Below, in pieces: positions 33,941-44,400 of a DNA stretch of 64,000 bases. Source of the stretch: Pseudoduganella flava (GTDB lineage: Bacteria; Pseudomonadota; Gammaproteobacteria; Burkholderiales; Burkholderiaceae_D). Location: contig NZ_VLKW01000015.1 of assembly GCF_007830495.1 (NCBI RefSeq), positions 20,105 through 84,104 of the forward strand. Reading direction: 5' to 3'. How positions within the stretch are numbered: the stretch's first letter is position 1; each line of letters begins with the position of its first letter. Below the pieces are notes generated by a model. The model did not search any database and was not told where the DNA came from. It saw only the letters and a list, made by a program, of their open reading frames with translations. Made by a program: the position numbers and the translations under genes.

Positions 33941-34879
33941 ATGTCCTTCGCTAACCTCGCGCGGCTGGCCCGCGAACCCGCGCTGCGCATGCTGCTGGTG
34001 AACGCGGGCGATGCCGAAAGCCTGACCTGGTCCGGTCTTGTCCAGCCGCTGCGCCGCGCGCAGCGCGCCCACCCCGGCTTCACGCTCGACGTGCGCACGC
34101 TCGAGGCGGCGGCGCGCGAGCCGGGCGACGGCTGGCACGTGGCGCTGCTGGTCGCCGATGAGCAGCAGCCCGCGCCTCAGGCCGACCTGCTGCACGCGGC
34201 GCTGGAGCGCTGCCGCGGGGCCCAATACTGGGGCGGCGTCGGCGCGGCCGTGCTGTGGCTTGCCGAGCAGGGCCTGGCGGCCGGCGTGCGCATCGCGCTG
34301 CCGTGGGCCCTGTATGCCGATACCGAGGAAATCGCCGAGCGGGCCATCCTGACGCCGCACCTGTTCGAGCTGGACGGCCGGGTGCTCAGCTGCTGCGGCG
34401 GCGCGGCCAGCATCGACTTCGCGCTGACGCTGATCGAGCACCTGCTGGGCGGCGGCACCAGCGCCGTCGTCAAGGAAGCGCTGTGCATCGACCGCGTGCG
34501 CGGCGCCGAGGAACGCCAGCGCGTGGCCTTGCAGGCCCGCTTCGGCGCGCTGCAGCCGAAGCTGTCGGAAGCGGTCACGCTGATGGAGGCGAACATCGAG
34601 GAGCCGCTGTCCACCGACGACATCGCTCAGCTGGTCGGCCTGTCGCGGCGCCAGCTGGAGCGCCTGTTCAAGCAATACCTGGGCAGCCTGCCGTCGCGCT
34701 ACTACCTCGAACTGCGCCTGCAGCGGGCGCGCCAGCTGCTGCTGGAAACCAACCATTCGATCGTGCAGGTAGGGCTGATGTGCGGTTTCTCGTCCGGCTC
34801 CCATTTCTCCACCGCATTCGGCGCGCTGTTCGGCAATACGCCGCGGGAGGAGCGGCAGCGCAAGCTGGCGGGGGCATAG
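33941..34879 (+). CDS. argR: ArgR-like AraC-family regulator with GATase1-like domain
   Basis: 312 residues. An N-terminal class-I glutamine-amidotransferase-like sensor domain (LSCCGGAASIDFALTLIEHL near residues 148-167), then a C-terminal AraC DNA-binding domain with IAQLVGLSRRQLERLFKQYL and VGLMCGFSSGSHFSTAFGAL. This layout and position upstream of the aru/ast operon match Pseudomonas ArgR, the arginine-responsive activator of arginine catabolism. The assignment is by domain and context. Its stop lies inside a strong hairpin repeat. Confidence 0.8.
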   Translation: MSFANLARLAREPALRMLLVNAGDAESLTWSGLVQPLRRAQRAHPGFTLDVRTLEAAAREPGDGWHVALLVADEQQPAPQADLLHAALERCRGAQYWGGVGAAVLWLAEQGLAAGVRIALPWALYADTEEIAERAILTPHLFELDGRVLSCCGGAASIDFALTLIEHLLGGGTSAVVKEALCIDRVRGAEERQRVALQARFGALQPKLSEAVTLMEANIEEPLSTDDIAQLVGLSRRQLERLFKQYLGSLPSRYYLELRLQRARQLLLETNHSIVQVGLMCGFSSGSHFSTAFGALFGNTPREERQRKLAGA

Positions 34880-34998
34880 GGTCAGGCCCGGCGCTGCGCG
34901 CCGGGCCTGACCCTAGACTTTGTATATTGGGGTTAAGTCTTGACGCGACCAACCCAAAATGCAACTTCTTGGGTCAGACCCAGCGGGTCCGACCCTGC
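34878..34998. repeat. Dispersed GGGTCAGACCC repeat block
   Basis: It opens with a 17-bp hairpin, arms AGGGTCAGGCCCGGCGC / GCGCCGGGCCTGACCCT (34878-34914), overlapping the argR stop, and closes with TTGGGTCAGACCCAGCGGGT. The second part parallels 23199-23288. Confidence 0.7.
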
Positions 34999-35017
34999 AC
35001 CGATATATAAAAATTCT

Positions 35018-35060
35018 TGTCGCACTTTCAAAAGAGTTTTAGCATCCCCGCTTTTACAAT
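35018..35060 (+). promoter_or_regulatory. Arginine-operon promoter with ArgR-like half-site
   Basis: TGTCGC (35018-35023), eight bases, then AA (35032-35033) fits the Pseudomonas ArgR half-site TGTCGC-N8-AA. A -10 TACAAT follows at 35055-35060 with no recognisable -35, as expected for an activator-dependent promoter. The second half-site would fall near 35039 and is weak (TTTAGC). Confidence 0.5.
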
Positions 35061-35117
35061 GGGTACTCACCGTGGACTTGCCGCGGCTGTACCTCTTAAC
35101 TCTGATGGGGAATGCCA

Positions 35118-36362
35118 ATGAACGCCAAGCTTGATTCGACTGTTACCACTCGCCCTGTCACCCGGCAGACGTATGACGAAGTGCTCGTGCCGACCTATGC
35201 GCCGGCCGCGATGGTACCGGTGCGAGCAGCGGGTCTGGAACTGTGGGACCAGGCCGGCAAGCGTTACCTGGACTTCACCTCCGGCATCGCCGTCGCGGCG
35301 CTCGGCCATTGCAACCCGATCGTCGTCGAGGCGCTGACCCGCCAGGCCAACACGCTGTGGCACCTGGGGAACGGCTACACGAACGAACCCGTGCTGCGCC
35401 TCGGCCTGGCGATGACGGAAGCGACGTTCGCCGACCGCGCGTTCTTCTGCAACTCCGGCGCGGAAGCCAACGAGGCCGCGCTGAAGCTGGCGCGCAAGCA
35501 TGCGCACGCGAAGTTCGGCCCGCACAAGTCGCGCATCATCTCGTGCTTCAACTCGTTCCACGGCCGCACGCTGTTTACCGTGTCCGTCGGCGGCCAGTCG
35601 AAATACACCGAAGGCTTCGAGCCGCTGCCGCCGTCGATCGACCACATCCCGTACAACGACATCGAAGCGGCACGCGCCGCGATCGGCGACGACGTCTGCG
35701 CCGTGATCGTCGAGCCGGTGCAGGGCGAAGGCGGCGTGATGCCAGGTAATCCTGAATTCCTGCAGGAGCTCCGTGCACTGTGCGACAAGACCGGCGCGCT
35801 GCTGATCTTCGACGAAGTCCAGTGCGGCATGGGCCGTACCGGTTCGCTGTTCGCCTACATGGGCTATGGCGTGACGCCGGACATCCTGACGTCGGCCAAG
35901 GCGCTGGGCAACGGCTTCCCCGTCGCCGCGATGCTGACGACGCACGAGCTGGCGAAAGTCCTGTCCGTCGGCACCCACGGCACCACCTACGGCGGCAACC
36001 CGCTGGCCACCACCGTCGCGCTGACCGTGTTCGAGACGATCAACCAGCCGGCGTTCCTGGCCCGCGTGAAGGAAGCGAGCCTGTACCTGATCGAGCAGCT
36101 GGAAGAACTGATCCGCGACTATCCGCAGGTGTTCACCGCCGTGCGCGGCGCCGGCCTGTTGCTGGGCCTCGTCGTCGGCGAGGAGTTCAAGGGCCGCTCG
36201 AAGGACATCCAGCGCGCCGTCGAGGCGGAAGGCCTGATGGTGCTGATCGCCGGACCGGACGTCGTGCGCCTGGCTCCGGCGCTGATCGTCACCGACGCGC
36301 AGATCGACGAAGCGCTGCAACTGATGCGCAAGGGCCTGGACGCGCTGCTGGCGGCCAAGTAA
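35118..36362 (+). CDS. aruC: Acetylornithine/succinylornithine aminotransferase
   Basis: PLP enzyme, 414 residues, third step of the arginine succinyltransferase (AST) pathway: succinylornithine to succinylglutamate semialdehyde (also able to act on acetylornithine). Class III transaminase marks: FFCNSGAEANEAALKLAR, SCFNSFHGRT, the Asp in LLIFDEVQCGMGRTG, and the PLP lysine in TSAKALGNGFP. ATG 35118 has GATGGGG 8 bp upstream; the ATG at 35112 is too close to it. First gene of the operon. E. coli name astC. Confidence 0.94.
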   Translation: MNAKLDSTVTTRPVTRQTYDEVLVPTYAPAAMVPVRAAGLELWDQAGKRYLDFTSGIAVAALGHCNPIVVEALTRQANTLWHLGNGYTNEPVLRLGLAMTEATFADRAFFCNSGAEANEAALKLARKHAHAKFGPHKSRIISCFNSFHGRTLFTVSVGGQSKYTEGFEPLPPSIDHIPYNDIEAARAAIGDDVCAVIVEPVQGEGGVMPGNPEFLQELRALCDKTGALLIFDEVQCGMGRTGSLFAYMGYGVTPDILTSAKALGNGFPVAAMLTTHELAKVLSVGTHGTTYGGNPLATTVALTVFETINQPAFLARVKEASLYLIEQLEELIRDYPQVFTAVRGAGLLLGLVVGEEFKGRSKDIQRAVEAEGLMVLIAGPDVVRLAPALIVTDAQIDEALQLMRKGLDALLAAK

Positions 36363-36415
36363 GGCTGTGAAGCGGGCGCATTGCCCGCCATTCCAACGAC
36401 AGCGTCGTCCATACA

Positions 36416-36451
36416 GCCCGCGCGGCTGCGTTCATCGCAGTGCGCGCGGGC
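36416..36451 (+). other. Stable hairpin between aruC and aruF
   Basis: Arms GCCCGCGCG (36416-36424) / CGCGCGGGC (36443-36451), with an inner CTGCG/CGCAG pair, followed by GTTCTTATT. It could be a partial terminator or an mRNA end-stabilising structure. A smaller hairpin GCGGGC/GCCCGC is at 36371-36388. Confidence 0.55.
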
Positions 36452-36475
36452 GTTCTTATTCATACAGGAGTGCCT

Positions 36476-37522
36476 ATGTACGTCGTCCGTCCGGTGGAAA
36501 CCGCGGATATCCCTGCGCTCGAATCGCTGGCCGCGGTGACGATGCCCGGCGTGCACACGCTGCCGCGCAGCCGCGACAAGATCGAGCTGGCCGTCGAGCG
36601 CTCGCTCGCGTCGTTCGCGGCCCAGGTCGACATTCCCAGCGAGGAGTCGTACCTGTTCGTGCTCGAGTCACTGACGGAGCGCCACCCGGCCGAACGCCGC
36701 ATCTGCGGCACGGCGGCGATCTTCGCTTCCGCCGGCTCGAACGGCACCTATTTCTCGTTCCGTAACGACGTCATCCAGCAGGTCTCGCGCGACCTGAACA
36801 TCTGCCACAGCGTGCACGCGCTGACCCTGTGCTCGGAGCTGACGGCGTATTCGCAGCTGTCGTCGTTCTATGCCGATCCCGCGGTGCAGGACGGCCCGGA
36901 GGCGGCGCTGCTGTCCCGTTCCCGCCTGCTGTACGCATTGCAGCAACCGCAGCGCTTCGGCGACCGCTTCTTCGTGCCGCTGGCCGGCGTGACGGACGAA
37001 GCGGGCGAATCGCCGTTCTGGAACGCGCTGGGCCGCAAGTTCTTCAAGATGGACTTCCTCGATGCCGAACGGGTGATCGGCGGCGCGCGCAACCGCACGC
37101 TGATCGTCGAGCTGATGCCCCATTACCCCGTCTATGTGCCGCTGCTGCCCGGCGATGCGCAAGCCGTGATGGGCCAGATCCATCCTTCCGGCGAGCTGGC
37201 GTTCAACCTGCTGACGGCCGAAGGCTTCGAGGCCGACGAATACATCGACATCTTCGACGGCGGCCCGATCCTGCAGGCGCACAAGCACGCGCTGCGCACG
37301 TTCAACAGCTCGCAGACGCTGCGCGTGCGTACCGGCGCGTCGACGAGCCGCGAAGGCCAGCGCCTGAACTACGCGATCTCGAACAACGGCAGCGCCGGTT
37401 TTCGCGCGATCACACTTGCCTGCCCGGACCTGGACGGTGTCGAAGCCGTCGCATTGACACCGGAACTGCAAGACCTGCTGCGCGTCGCCGAGGGCGACAG
37501 CGTGACCTGCGTACGCATCTGA
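36476..37522 (+). CDS. aruF: Arginine N-succinyltransferase, alpha subunit
   Basis: 348 residues, first AST step: succinyl-CoA plus arginine to N2-succinylarginine. Family marks: MYVVRPVETADIPALESLA, LCSELTAYSQLSSFYADP, FFKMDFLDAERVIGG, VELMPHYPVYVPLLP. AGGAG lies 5 bp before the ATG. The homologous second subunit follows after 10 bp, as in Pseudomonas (E. coli has a single astA). Confidence 0.95.
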   Translation: MYVVRPVETADIPALESLAAVTMPGVHTLPRSRDKIELAVERSLASFAAQVDIPSEESYLFVLESLTERHPAERRICGTAAIFASAGSNGTYFSFRNDVIQQVSRDLNICHSVHALTLCSELTAYSQLSSFYADPAVQDGPEAALLSRSRLLYALQQPQRFGDRFFVPLAGVTDEAGESPFWNALGRKFFKMDFLDAERVIGGARNRTLIVELMPHYPVYVPLLPGDAQAVMGQIHPSGELAFNLLTAEGFEADEYIDIFDGGPILQAHKHALRTFNSSQTLRVRTGASTSREGQRLNYAISNNGSAGFRAITLACPDLDGVEAVALTPELQDLLRVAEGDSVTCVRI

Positions 37523-37532
37523 GGAGACACCC

Positions 37533-38582
37533 ATGCTTGTTGTACGCGCCATCAACGAACGCGATCTGAACGGCCTGTTCGAACTGGCCAGCCAGGTCGG
37601 CACGGGCATGACGACGCTGAAACCGGACATGAAAATGCTCGGCGACCGCCTTGCCACCGCGTGCGCGTCGTTCGCCGAAACGATCCCGCCGGAAGAGCGG
37701 GACTACATGTTCGTCATGGAAGACACGGCGACCGGCCGGCTGGCCGGCGTCTGCGCGATCAAGGGCGCCGTCGGCCTGACGGAGCCGTTCTACAACTACC
37801 GGATCGGCACGCTGGTGCATTCGAGCCGCGAACTCTCCGTCTTCACGAAGATGGAGACGCTGTACCTGTCGAACGATCTGACCGGGTCGTCGGAACTGTG
37901 CTCGCTGTTCCTGCACCCGGACTACCGCACGGGGCACAACGGCAAGCTGCTGTCGAAAAGCCGCTTCCTGTTCATCGCCCAGTTCCCGCACCTGTTCACC
38001 GAAAAGATCATCGCCGAGATGCGCGGTTACCAGGCCGAGGACGGCAGCTCGCCGTTCTACGAAGGCCTGGGCCGGCACTTCTTCAAGATGGACTTCCACC
38101 ACGTCGACGACCTGACGGCGCTGGGCAAGAAGTCGTTCATCGCCGAGCTGATGCCGCGCCAGCCGCTGTACATCGCCTACCTGCCGCAGGCGGCGCAGGA
38201 CGTGGTGGGCCAGGTGCACAAGTCCACCGCGCCGGCGCGCCGGCTGCTGGAACAGGAAGGCATGCATTACGAAGGCTATGTCGACATCTTCGATGCCGGC
38301 CCCGTGCTGCAGGCGCGCGTCTCCGAACTGCGGGCGATCCGGCAGAGCGAGCTGGCCGTGATCGCGCCGGACGAGGACATCGTGCATGCCTGCGCGCCCG
38401 CGACGACGGAGCCGACGCTCGTGTCGAACACGACCCTGAAGGACTTCCGGATGATCGTCAGCGAAGCCGTCAACGTCAACGGCAGCATCGACCTGTCGTC
38501 CGCCGAACAACAACTGCTGCGCTGCCGTACCGGCGACACCGTGCGCACGCTGCCACTGAATGTGAGGAAGAACAATGCCTGA
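37533..38582 (+). CDS. aruG: Arginine N-succinyltransferase, beta subunit
   Basis: 349 residues and paralogous to the preceding gene; the two share FFKMDF and ELMPxxPxYxxxLP. Other marks: MLVVRAINERDLNGLFELAS, LCSLFLHPDYRTGHNGKLLS, GSSPFYEGLGRHFFKMDF. With AruF it forms the heteromeric succinyltransferase. It overlaps astD by 8 bp. Confidence 0.95.
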   Translation: MLVVRAINERDLNGLFELASQVGTGMTTLKPDMKMLGDRLATACASFAETIPPEERDYMFVMEDTATGRLAGVCAIKGAVGLTEPFYNYRIGTLVHSSRELSVFTKMETLYLSNDLTGSSELCSLFLHPDYRTGHNGKLLSKSRFLFIAQFPHLFTEKIIAEMRGYQAEDGSSPFYEGLGRHFFKMDFHHVDDLTALGKKSFIAELMPRQPLYIAYLPQAAQDVVGQVHKSTAPARRLLEQEGMHYEGYVDIFDAGPVLQARVSELRAIRQSELAVIAPDEDIVHACAPATTEPTLVSNTTLKDFRMIVSEAVNVNGSIDLSSAEQQLLRCRTGDTVRTLPLNVRKNNA

Positions 38583-40050
38583 ACCGACTCTGTCTAACCT
38601 GATCGCCGGCCAATGGCAGGCCGGCCACGGCGCCGGATTCGCCACCGTCAACCCGGCCACCGGTGCCGAGACGTGGCGCGGCAATGCCGCGTCGCCGGAA
38701 GACGTGGCGGCCGCGTGCGCCGCCGCCCGCAACGCCTTCGAGGCGTGGGCCGAGCGGCCGCTGGCCGAGCGCATCGCGATCGCGACGAAGTTCCGCGACC
38801 TGCTGAAGGAACATAACGAGGCGCTGGCCGAACTGATCGCCGAGGAAGTGGGCAAGCCGATGTGGGAAGCCCGCACGGAAGTGACGACGATGGCGAACAA
38901 GGTCGACATCTCGGTGCAGTCGTACAACGCGCGCACGGGCGAAGTGCACAACAAGGTGGCGGACGGCGAGGCCGTGCTGCGCCACCGGCCGCACGGCGTG
39001 TTCGCCGTGTTCGGCCCCTATAATTTCCCCGGCCACCTGCCGAACGGCCACATCGTGCCGGCCCTGATCGCCGGGAACACCGTCGTGTTCAAGCCCAGCG
39101 AATATGCGCCGCGCACGGCGATGAAGACGGTCGAGCTGTGGCAGCAGGCGGGCGTGCCGGCCGGCGTGATCAACCTCGTCAACGGCGGCCGCGATACCGG
39201 CGTGGCGCTCGGCGCCAACCCCGACATCGATGGCGTGCTGTTCACCGGCTCCAGCCAGACGGGCGCCGCGCTGCACCGCCAGTTCGGCGGCCAGCCGGGC
39301 AAGCTGCTGGCCCTCGAAATGGGCGGCAATAACCCGCTCGTCGTGTGGGACGTGCAGGACATCGACGCGGCCGTGTTCATGGCGATCCAGTCCGCGTTCA
39401 TCTCCGCGGGCCAGCGCTGCACGTGCGCGCGCCGGCTCGTCGTGCAGAAGGGCGAGCGGGGCGATGCGTTCGTGCGCCGGCTCGTCGACGTGGCCGCGAA
39501 GATCCAGGTGGGCGAATCGCATGCCGAGCCTCAGCCGTTCATGGGCCCCGTGGTGTCCGCCGCCGTCGCCGAAAAGCTGGTGCAGGCGCAGCACGACATG
39601 GTCGCGAAGGGCGGCAAGCTGCTGCTGGAAATGAAGCAGCTGCAGCCGGGCACCGGCTTTGTGTCGGCCGGTATCGTCGACGTGACCGATGCGCAAGGCA
39701 TTCCGGATGAAGAGTGGTTCGGCCCCCTGCTGCAGGTGTATCGCACGGACGATTTCAACGCGGCGCTGCGCATCGCGAACAACACGGCATTCGGCCTCGC
39801 GGCCGGGCTGCTGTCGAACGACGAGAGCCTGTGGAAGACGTTCCAGCTGCGCGCCCGCGCCGGCATCGTCAACTGGAACCGGCCGACGACGGGCGCGGCC
39901 AGCACGGCGCCGTTCGGCGGCGTCGGCAAGTCCGGCAACCACCGCCCGAGCGCCTACTACGCTGCGGACTATTGCGCCTATCCGGTCGCCTCGATCGAGA
40001 ACAGCGAGCTGGCGCTGCCGGCCAAGCTGTCGCCGGGCCTGACGTTCTGA
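38575..40050 (+). CDS. astD: Succinylglutamate-semialdehyde dehydrogenase
   Basis: NAD-dependent aldehyde dehydrogenase, 491 residues, fourth AST step. ALDH marks: the proline segment GPYNFPGHLPNGHIVPAL, NAD-site FTGSSQTGAALHR, catalytic Glu in LALEMGGNNPLVV, catalytic Cys in ISAGQRCTCARRLVV. It starts within the last codons of aruG, indicating coupling, and is followed by astB after 8 bp. Confidence 0.96.
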   Translation: MPEPTLSNLIAGQWQAGHGAGFATVNPATGAETWRGNAASPEDVAAACAAARNAFEAWAERPLAERIAIATKFRDLLKEHNEALAELIAEEVGKPMWEARTEVTTMANKVDISVQSYNARTGEVHNKVADGEAVLRHRPHGVFAVFGPYNFPGHLPNGHIVPALIAGNTVVFKPSEYAPRTAMKTVELWQQAGVPAGVINLVNGGRDTGVALGANPDIDGVLFTGSSQTGAALHRQFGGQPGKLLALEMGGNNPLVVWDVQDIDAAVFMAIQSAFISAGQRCTCARRLVVQKGERGDAFVRRLVDVAAKIQVGESHAEPQPFMGPVVSAAVAEKLVQAQHDMVAKGGKLLLEMKQLQPGTGFVSAGIVDVTDAQGIPDEEWFGPLLQVYRTDDFNAALRIANNTAFGLAAGLLSNDESLWKTFQLRARAGIVNWNRPTTGAASTAPFGGVGKSGNHRPSAYYAADYCAYPVASIENSELALPAKLSPGLTF

Positions 40051-40058
40051 GGTGAGCA

Positions 40059-41396
40059 ATGACGCGTGAATTCAATTTCGACGGCCTGGTGGGCCCGTCG
40101 CACAACTACGCCGGCCTCTCGTTCGGCAACGTCGCCTCGTTCAACAACGTCAAGAGCGCATCGAACCCGAAGCAGGCCGCGTTGCAGGGCCTGGCGAAAA
40201 TGCGTGCGCTGGCCGCGCGCGGCTTCGCGCAGGGCGTGCTGCCGCCGCAGGCCCGCCCGAACTTTCGCCTGCTGCGCAGCCTGGGCTTCACGGGCAGCGA
40301 TGCGGACGTGCTGGCGCGCGCTTACAAGGAGTCGCCCGTGATTCTGGCCTGTGCGTATTCTGCGTCGCCGATGTGGACCGCCAACGCGGCCACCGTCAGC
40401 CCGTCGCGCGACACGCAGGACGGCAAGGTGCACTTCACGCCGGCGAACCTGAACAACAAGCTGCACCGCTCGCACGAGCATGAGCAGTCGGCGCGCGCGC
40501 TGCGGGCGATTTTCCACGACGAGCGCCACTTCGCCGTGCACGATGCGCTGCCCGCCACGCCGGCGTTCGGCGACGAGGGCGCCGCCAACCACACGCGCCT
40601 GTGCCGCGAGCATGGCGCCGATGCGGTCGAAGTATTCGTCTACGGCCGCGTGGAATTCGACCCAGCCGCGCCGGCACCGAAGCGCTACCCGGCCCGGCAG
40701 ACGCTGGAAGCCTCCCAGGCGGTGGCGCGGCTGCATGGGCTGTCCGCCGCGCACACCGTATACCTGCAGCAGAATCCAGACGTGATCGACCAGGGCGTGT
40801 TCCACAACGACGTGATCGCCGTCGGCAATGCGGACGTGCTGTTCTACCACGAGCAGGCATTCGCGGACGAGCAGGGCGCGCTGTTCCAGTTGCGCCAGGC
40901 GCTGGCCGGCGTTGATGCCGAGCTGCGCACGATCCGCGTCGCCACCAGCCAGGTGTCGGTGGCCGACGCGGTGCACAGCTACCTGTTCAACAGCCAGCTG
41001 CTGTCCAAGCCCGACGGCAGGATGGCCCTCGTGATCCCCCGCGAATGCGAGGAAAACGCGGCGGTGGCCCGCTATCTGGAGGAGCTGGTCGGGAGCGGCG
41101 GGCCGGTGGACGAGCTGATTCACTTCGACCTGCGCCAGAGCATGCGCAACGGCGGCGGGCCCGCCTGCCTGCGGCTGCGCGTGGCCCTCACCGATGGGGA
41201 GGCTGCGGCCATGCACCAGGGAGTATTGATGACCGAAGAGCTGTACCACAAGCTGGTGGGCTGGGTGGAAAAACACTATCGCGACCAACTGGAGCCGGCC
41301 GACCTGGCCGATCCGGCGCTGGCCGTCGAGGTGCGCACCGCACTGGAGGAACTGGAACGCCTCCTCGGGCTGCCAGGGTTGTATGATCTGAGTTGA
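40059..41396 (+). CDS. astB: N-succinylarginine dihydrolase
   Basis: 445 residues, second AST step: removes two ammonia and CO2 from succinylarginine to give succinylornithine. Amidinotransferase-fold marks: FDGLVGPSHNYAGLSFGN, SPMWTANAATVSPS, the catalytic His in VFHNDVIAVGN, and the nucleophile Cys in NGGGPACLRLRV. Full length. It is the last enzyme before the embedded dehydrogenase gene, 89 bp away. Confidence 0.96.
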   Translation: MTREFNFDGLVGPSHNYAGLSFGNVASFNNVKSASNPKQAALQGLAKMRALAARGFAQGVLPPQARPNFRLLRSLGFTGSDADVLARAYKESPVILACAYSASPMWTANAATVSPSRDTQDGKVHFTPANLNNKLHRSHEHEQSARALRAIFHDERHFAVHDALPATPAFGDEGAANHTRLCREHGADAVEVFVYGRVEFDPAAPAPKRYPARQTLEASQAVARLHGLSAAHTVYLQQNPDVIDQGVFHNDVIAVGNADVLFYHEQAFADEQGALFQLRQALAGVDAELRTIRVATSQVSVADAVHSYLFNSQLLSKPDGRMALVIPRECEENAAVARYLEELVGSGGPVDELIHFDLRQSMRNGGGPACLRLRVALTDGEAAAMHQGVLMTEELYHKLVGWVEKHYRDQLEPADLADPALAVEVRTALEELERLLGLPGLYDLS

Positions 41397-41406
41397 ACCA
41401 AGGACG

Positions 41407-41427
41407 GGGCCGGGCGATCCCCGGCCC
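41407..41427 (+). other. Hairpin between astB and glutamate dehydrogenase
   Basis: Eight-base arms GGGCCGGG / CCCGGCCC around a CGATC loop, with no T-run behind. Likely an mRNA structure rather than a full terminator. Confidence 0.45.
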
Positions 41428-41485
41428 GTCGCATGTTTGGCGTGGCCACGAGCCCGGCGCCATCACATCATTTACGGAGAAGCAG

Positions 41486-44400
41486 ATGACGAAAATGCCG
41501 CAAGACCTGCGTAAGGAAACCCTGGATCTCGTCAACGCCGGCAAGGCCCCCGCGGGCAGCCCGGTACAGGCGCTGATCGCCGCATGGTTGAAGTCCCTCG
41601 ACGACGAGGACCTGGCCGATACGCTGCCGGAGAGCCTTGCCCCGGTGCTGATCGAAGGCTTCACGCAGGCTGCCCGCCGCACCACGCAGGGCGCGCAGAT
41701 CGCGCCGCTCCGTTACGTGGACGGCAGCAAGGGCATGGCCACCGCGCTGCTGATCCTGAACGATGACATGCCGTATCTCGTCGATTCGATCGTGATGGCG
41801 CTGCGCAAGCAGAAGATCCTCGTCAACGGTGTGCTGAACGCCGTGCTGCCCGTGACGCGCGACGGCGCCGGTGCCGTGACGGCCGTCGGCGAGCCGGGCG
41901 CGAAGCTGGAATCGTACGTGTTGTGCCTGTTGACGGAAGAGCTGGACGGCGCCCAGCTGCAGGAACTGACGGGCCGCATCGAGATGGTGGCGCGCGACGC
42001 CGCCGTCGTGAAACGCGACCTGCAGCCGATGAAGGACCGTTTCACCACCGTTGCCACGTCGGTGCAGGGGCAGGGCGAGGAGGGCCAGGAGGCCGCCGCC
42101 TTCCTGACCTGGGCGCGCGACGAGGGCTTCGAGGTGCACGGCTACGCCTACTACTTCGTGCAGCCGGGCCGCAAGGAGCTGGAGCGCGACGTGGCCTCGC
42201 GCATCGGCGTGCTGCAGGATACGTCGCACAGCGTGTACGGCACCTGCCTCGCGAACATCCCGGGCGACCCGGAAACGCTGGCGCACCGCGCCCATATCCT
42301 GTCGATCGTGAAGGCCGACGTGAGCGGCACCTTGCACCGCGACCAGCAGCTGGACTTCATCGGCGTGCGCGCCGTTGACGCCAATGGCAACCTCCTCGGC
42401 GAACACTGCTTCATCGGCCTGTTCACCCGCGCCGCGATGCTGACGCCGCTGGCGCGCCTGCCGTTCGCACGCGGCCGCATCGCGCAGGTGCTGAAGATCG
42501 CCAACCTGCGCCAGGAAGGCTTCCGCGCCGAGAAATTCATCGAGATCCTGGAATCGCTGCCGCGCACCGAAGCGCTGGAAGCGGATCCGCAATGGCTGGC
42601 CGAGGTGTGCAGCGCCGTCGTCTCGCTGTACAAGCAGCCGCGCACCAAGGTGTTCGCGCGGCGCGACGTGTATGCGCGCCACCTGAACGTGCTGGTGTAC
42701 CTGCCGCGCGAACGCTACAGCGGCAGCGTGGCCAATGCGCTGGCGCGCGCCCTGCAGGAAAGCTCGGGCGCCACCCACGTCAGCTCGCAGACGCTGGTGG
42801 CGGATGGTCCGCTGGCCCGCCTGTACCTGATCGCCCACGCGGCGCGCTACCCGCTGGACCTGGAAAGCGACATCCAGCGCCCGCTGCTGTCGATCCTCGA
42901 CGGTTGGCACAACAGCTTCTCGGAGCTGGCCGACGCGGTGCCGGACGAATCGCTGCGCAACAACCTGCGCCGCATCTGCGCGACCCTGCCGGTCGATTAC
43001 GTCAGCGCCACCGAACCGGCCGTGGCCTTCCATGACCTGGACAAGATCCTGCGCAATGGCGCATCCGACCGGGCCGACGTGCGCATCGAACTGGGCACAG
43101 GCGTGGGCACAGGCGCGGGCAAAGGCACCGGCAACGAAGCGACGACGATCCGCATCTACACGGTGGACAAGACCCCGACCCTGTCGTCGATTCTGCCCGC
43201 GCTGCACAACGCCGGCGTGCTGATCGACCGCGAACGCGCACACACGATCAGGACCAGCGATGGCAAGCGCCACTTCGTGACGACGTTGACGGTGGACGCC
43301 ACGTCCGCCGAGAAGCTGGCGCGGCCCGGTGTGGCCACTGTCGCGGAAGACCTGTTCGCGGCGCTGTTCAACGACGACATCGAGGACGGCCGCCTGAACG
43401 GCCTGGTGGTCGAAGGCGGGCTGAATCCGAAGCAGGTGCAGCTGGTGCGCGCCTACATGAGTTACTGGCGCCAGACCGGCACGCAGTTCTCGGTGCGCTA
43501 CATCGCCGAAAGCCTGCGGCGCCAGCCGGCGTTCGTGAAGGAGATCGTCGACGCGTTCGAACAGCGCTTCGACCCGCGCCGCGGCGAAGGCGAACGCAGT
43601 GCCGCCCGCGAACAGCTGCTCGCATTGAAATCACGCGTGCCGCAGGTGAACCACGCCGACCTGGAAGTGATCCTGGGCGCGATGATCGACCTGGTGCTGG
43701 CCACCGTGCGCACCAGTTACTTCAAGCAAGGCCTGGGCGACCGCATCATCTTCAAGTTCGACACCAGCAACCTGGCGCTGCTGCCGGAACCGAAGCCGTA
43801 CCGCGAAATCTACGTGTTCTCGCGCCGCTTCGAAGGCGTGCACCTGCGCGGCGGCCCGGTCGCCCGCGGCGGCCTGCGCTGGTCGGACCGGATGGAGGAT
43901 TACCGCACCGAGGTGCTGGGCCTCGTGAAGGCGCAGATGGTGAAGAACGCCGTCATCGTGCCGGCCGGTGCGAAGGGCGGCTTCGTGTGCAAGCAGATGC
44001 CGGCCGGCGCCGCGCGCGACGTGATCGCGGCCGAGGGCGAAGCCGTGTACCGCCTGTTCATCGCCAGCCTGCTGGAAGTGACGGACAACCGCCAGCTGGG
44101 CAAGATCGTCCCGCCCGACGATACGGTGCGCTACGACAGCGACGACCCATACCTGGTCGTCGCGGCCGACAAGGGCACCGCGACGTTTTCCGACATCGCC
44201 AACAGCATCGCCGTGCAGCGCGGCTTCTGGCTGGGCGACGCGTTCGCGTCGGGCGGTTCGAACGGCTACGACCACAAGAAGCTGGGCATCACGGCGAAGG
44301 GCGCGTTCGAGGCCGTCAAGCGGCACTTCTATGAGATGGGCCACGACATGAACAGCACGCCGTTCACCGTCGTCGGCGTCGGCGACATGTCGGGCGACGT

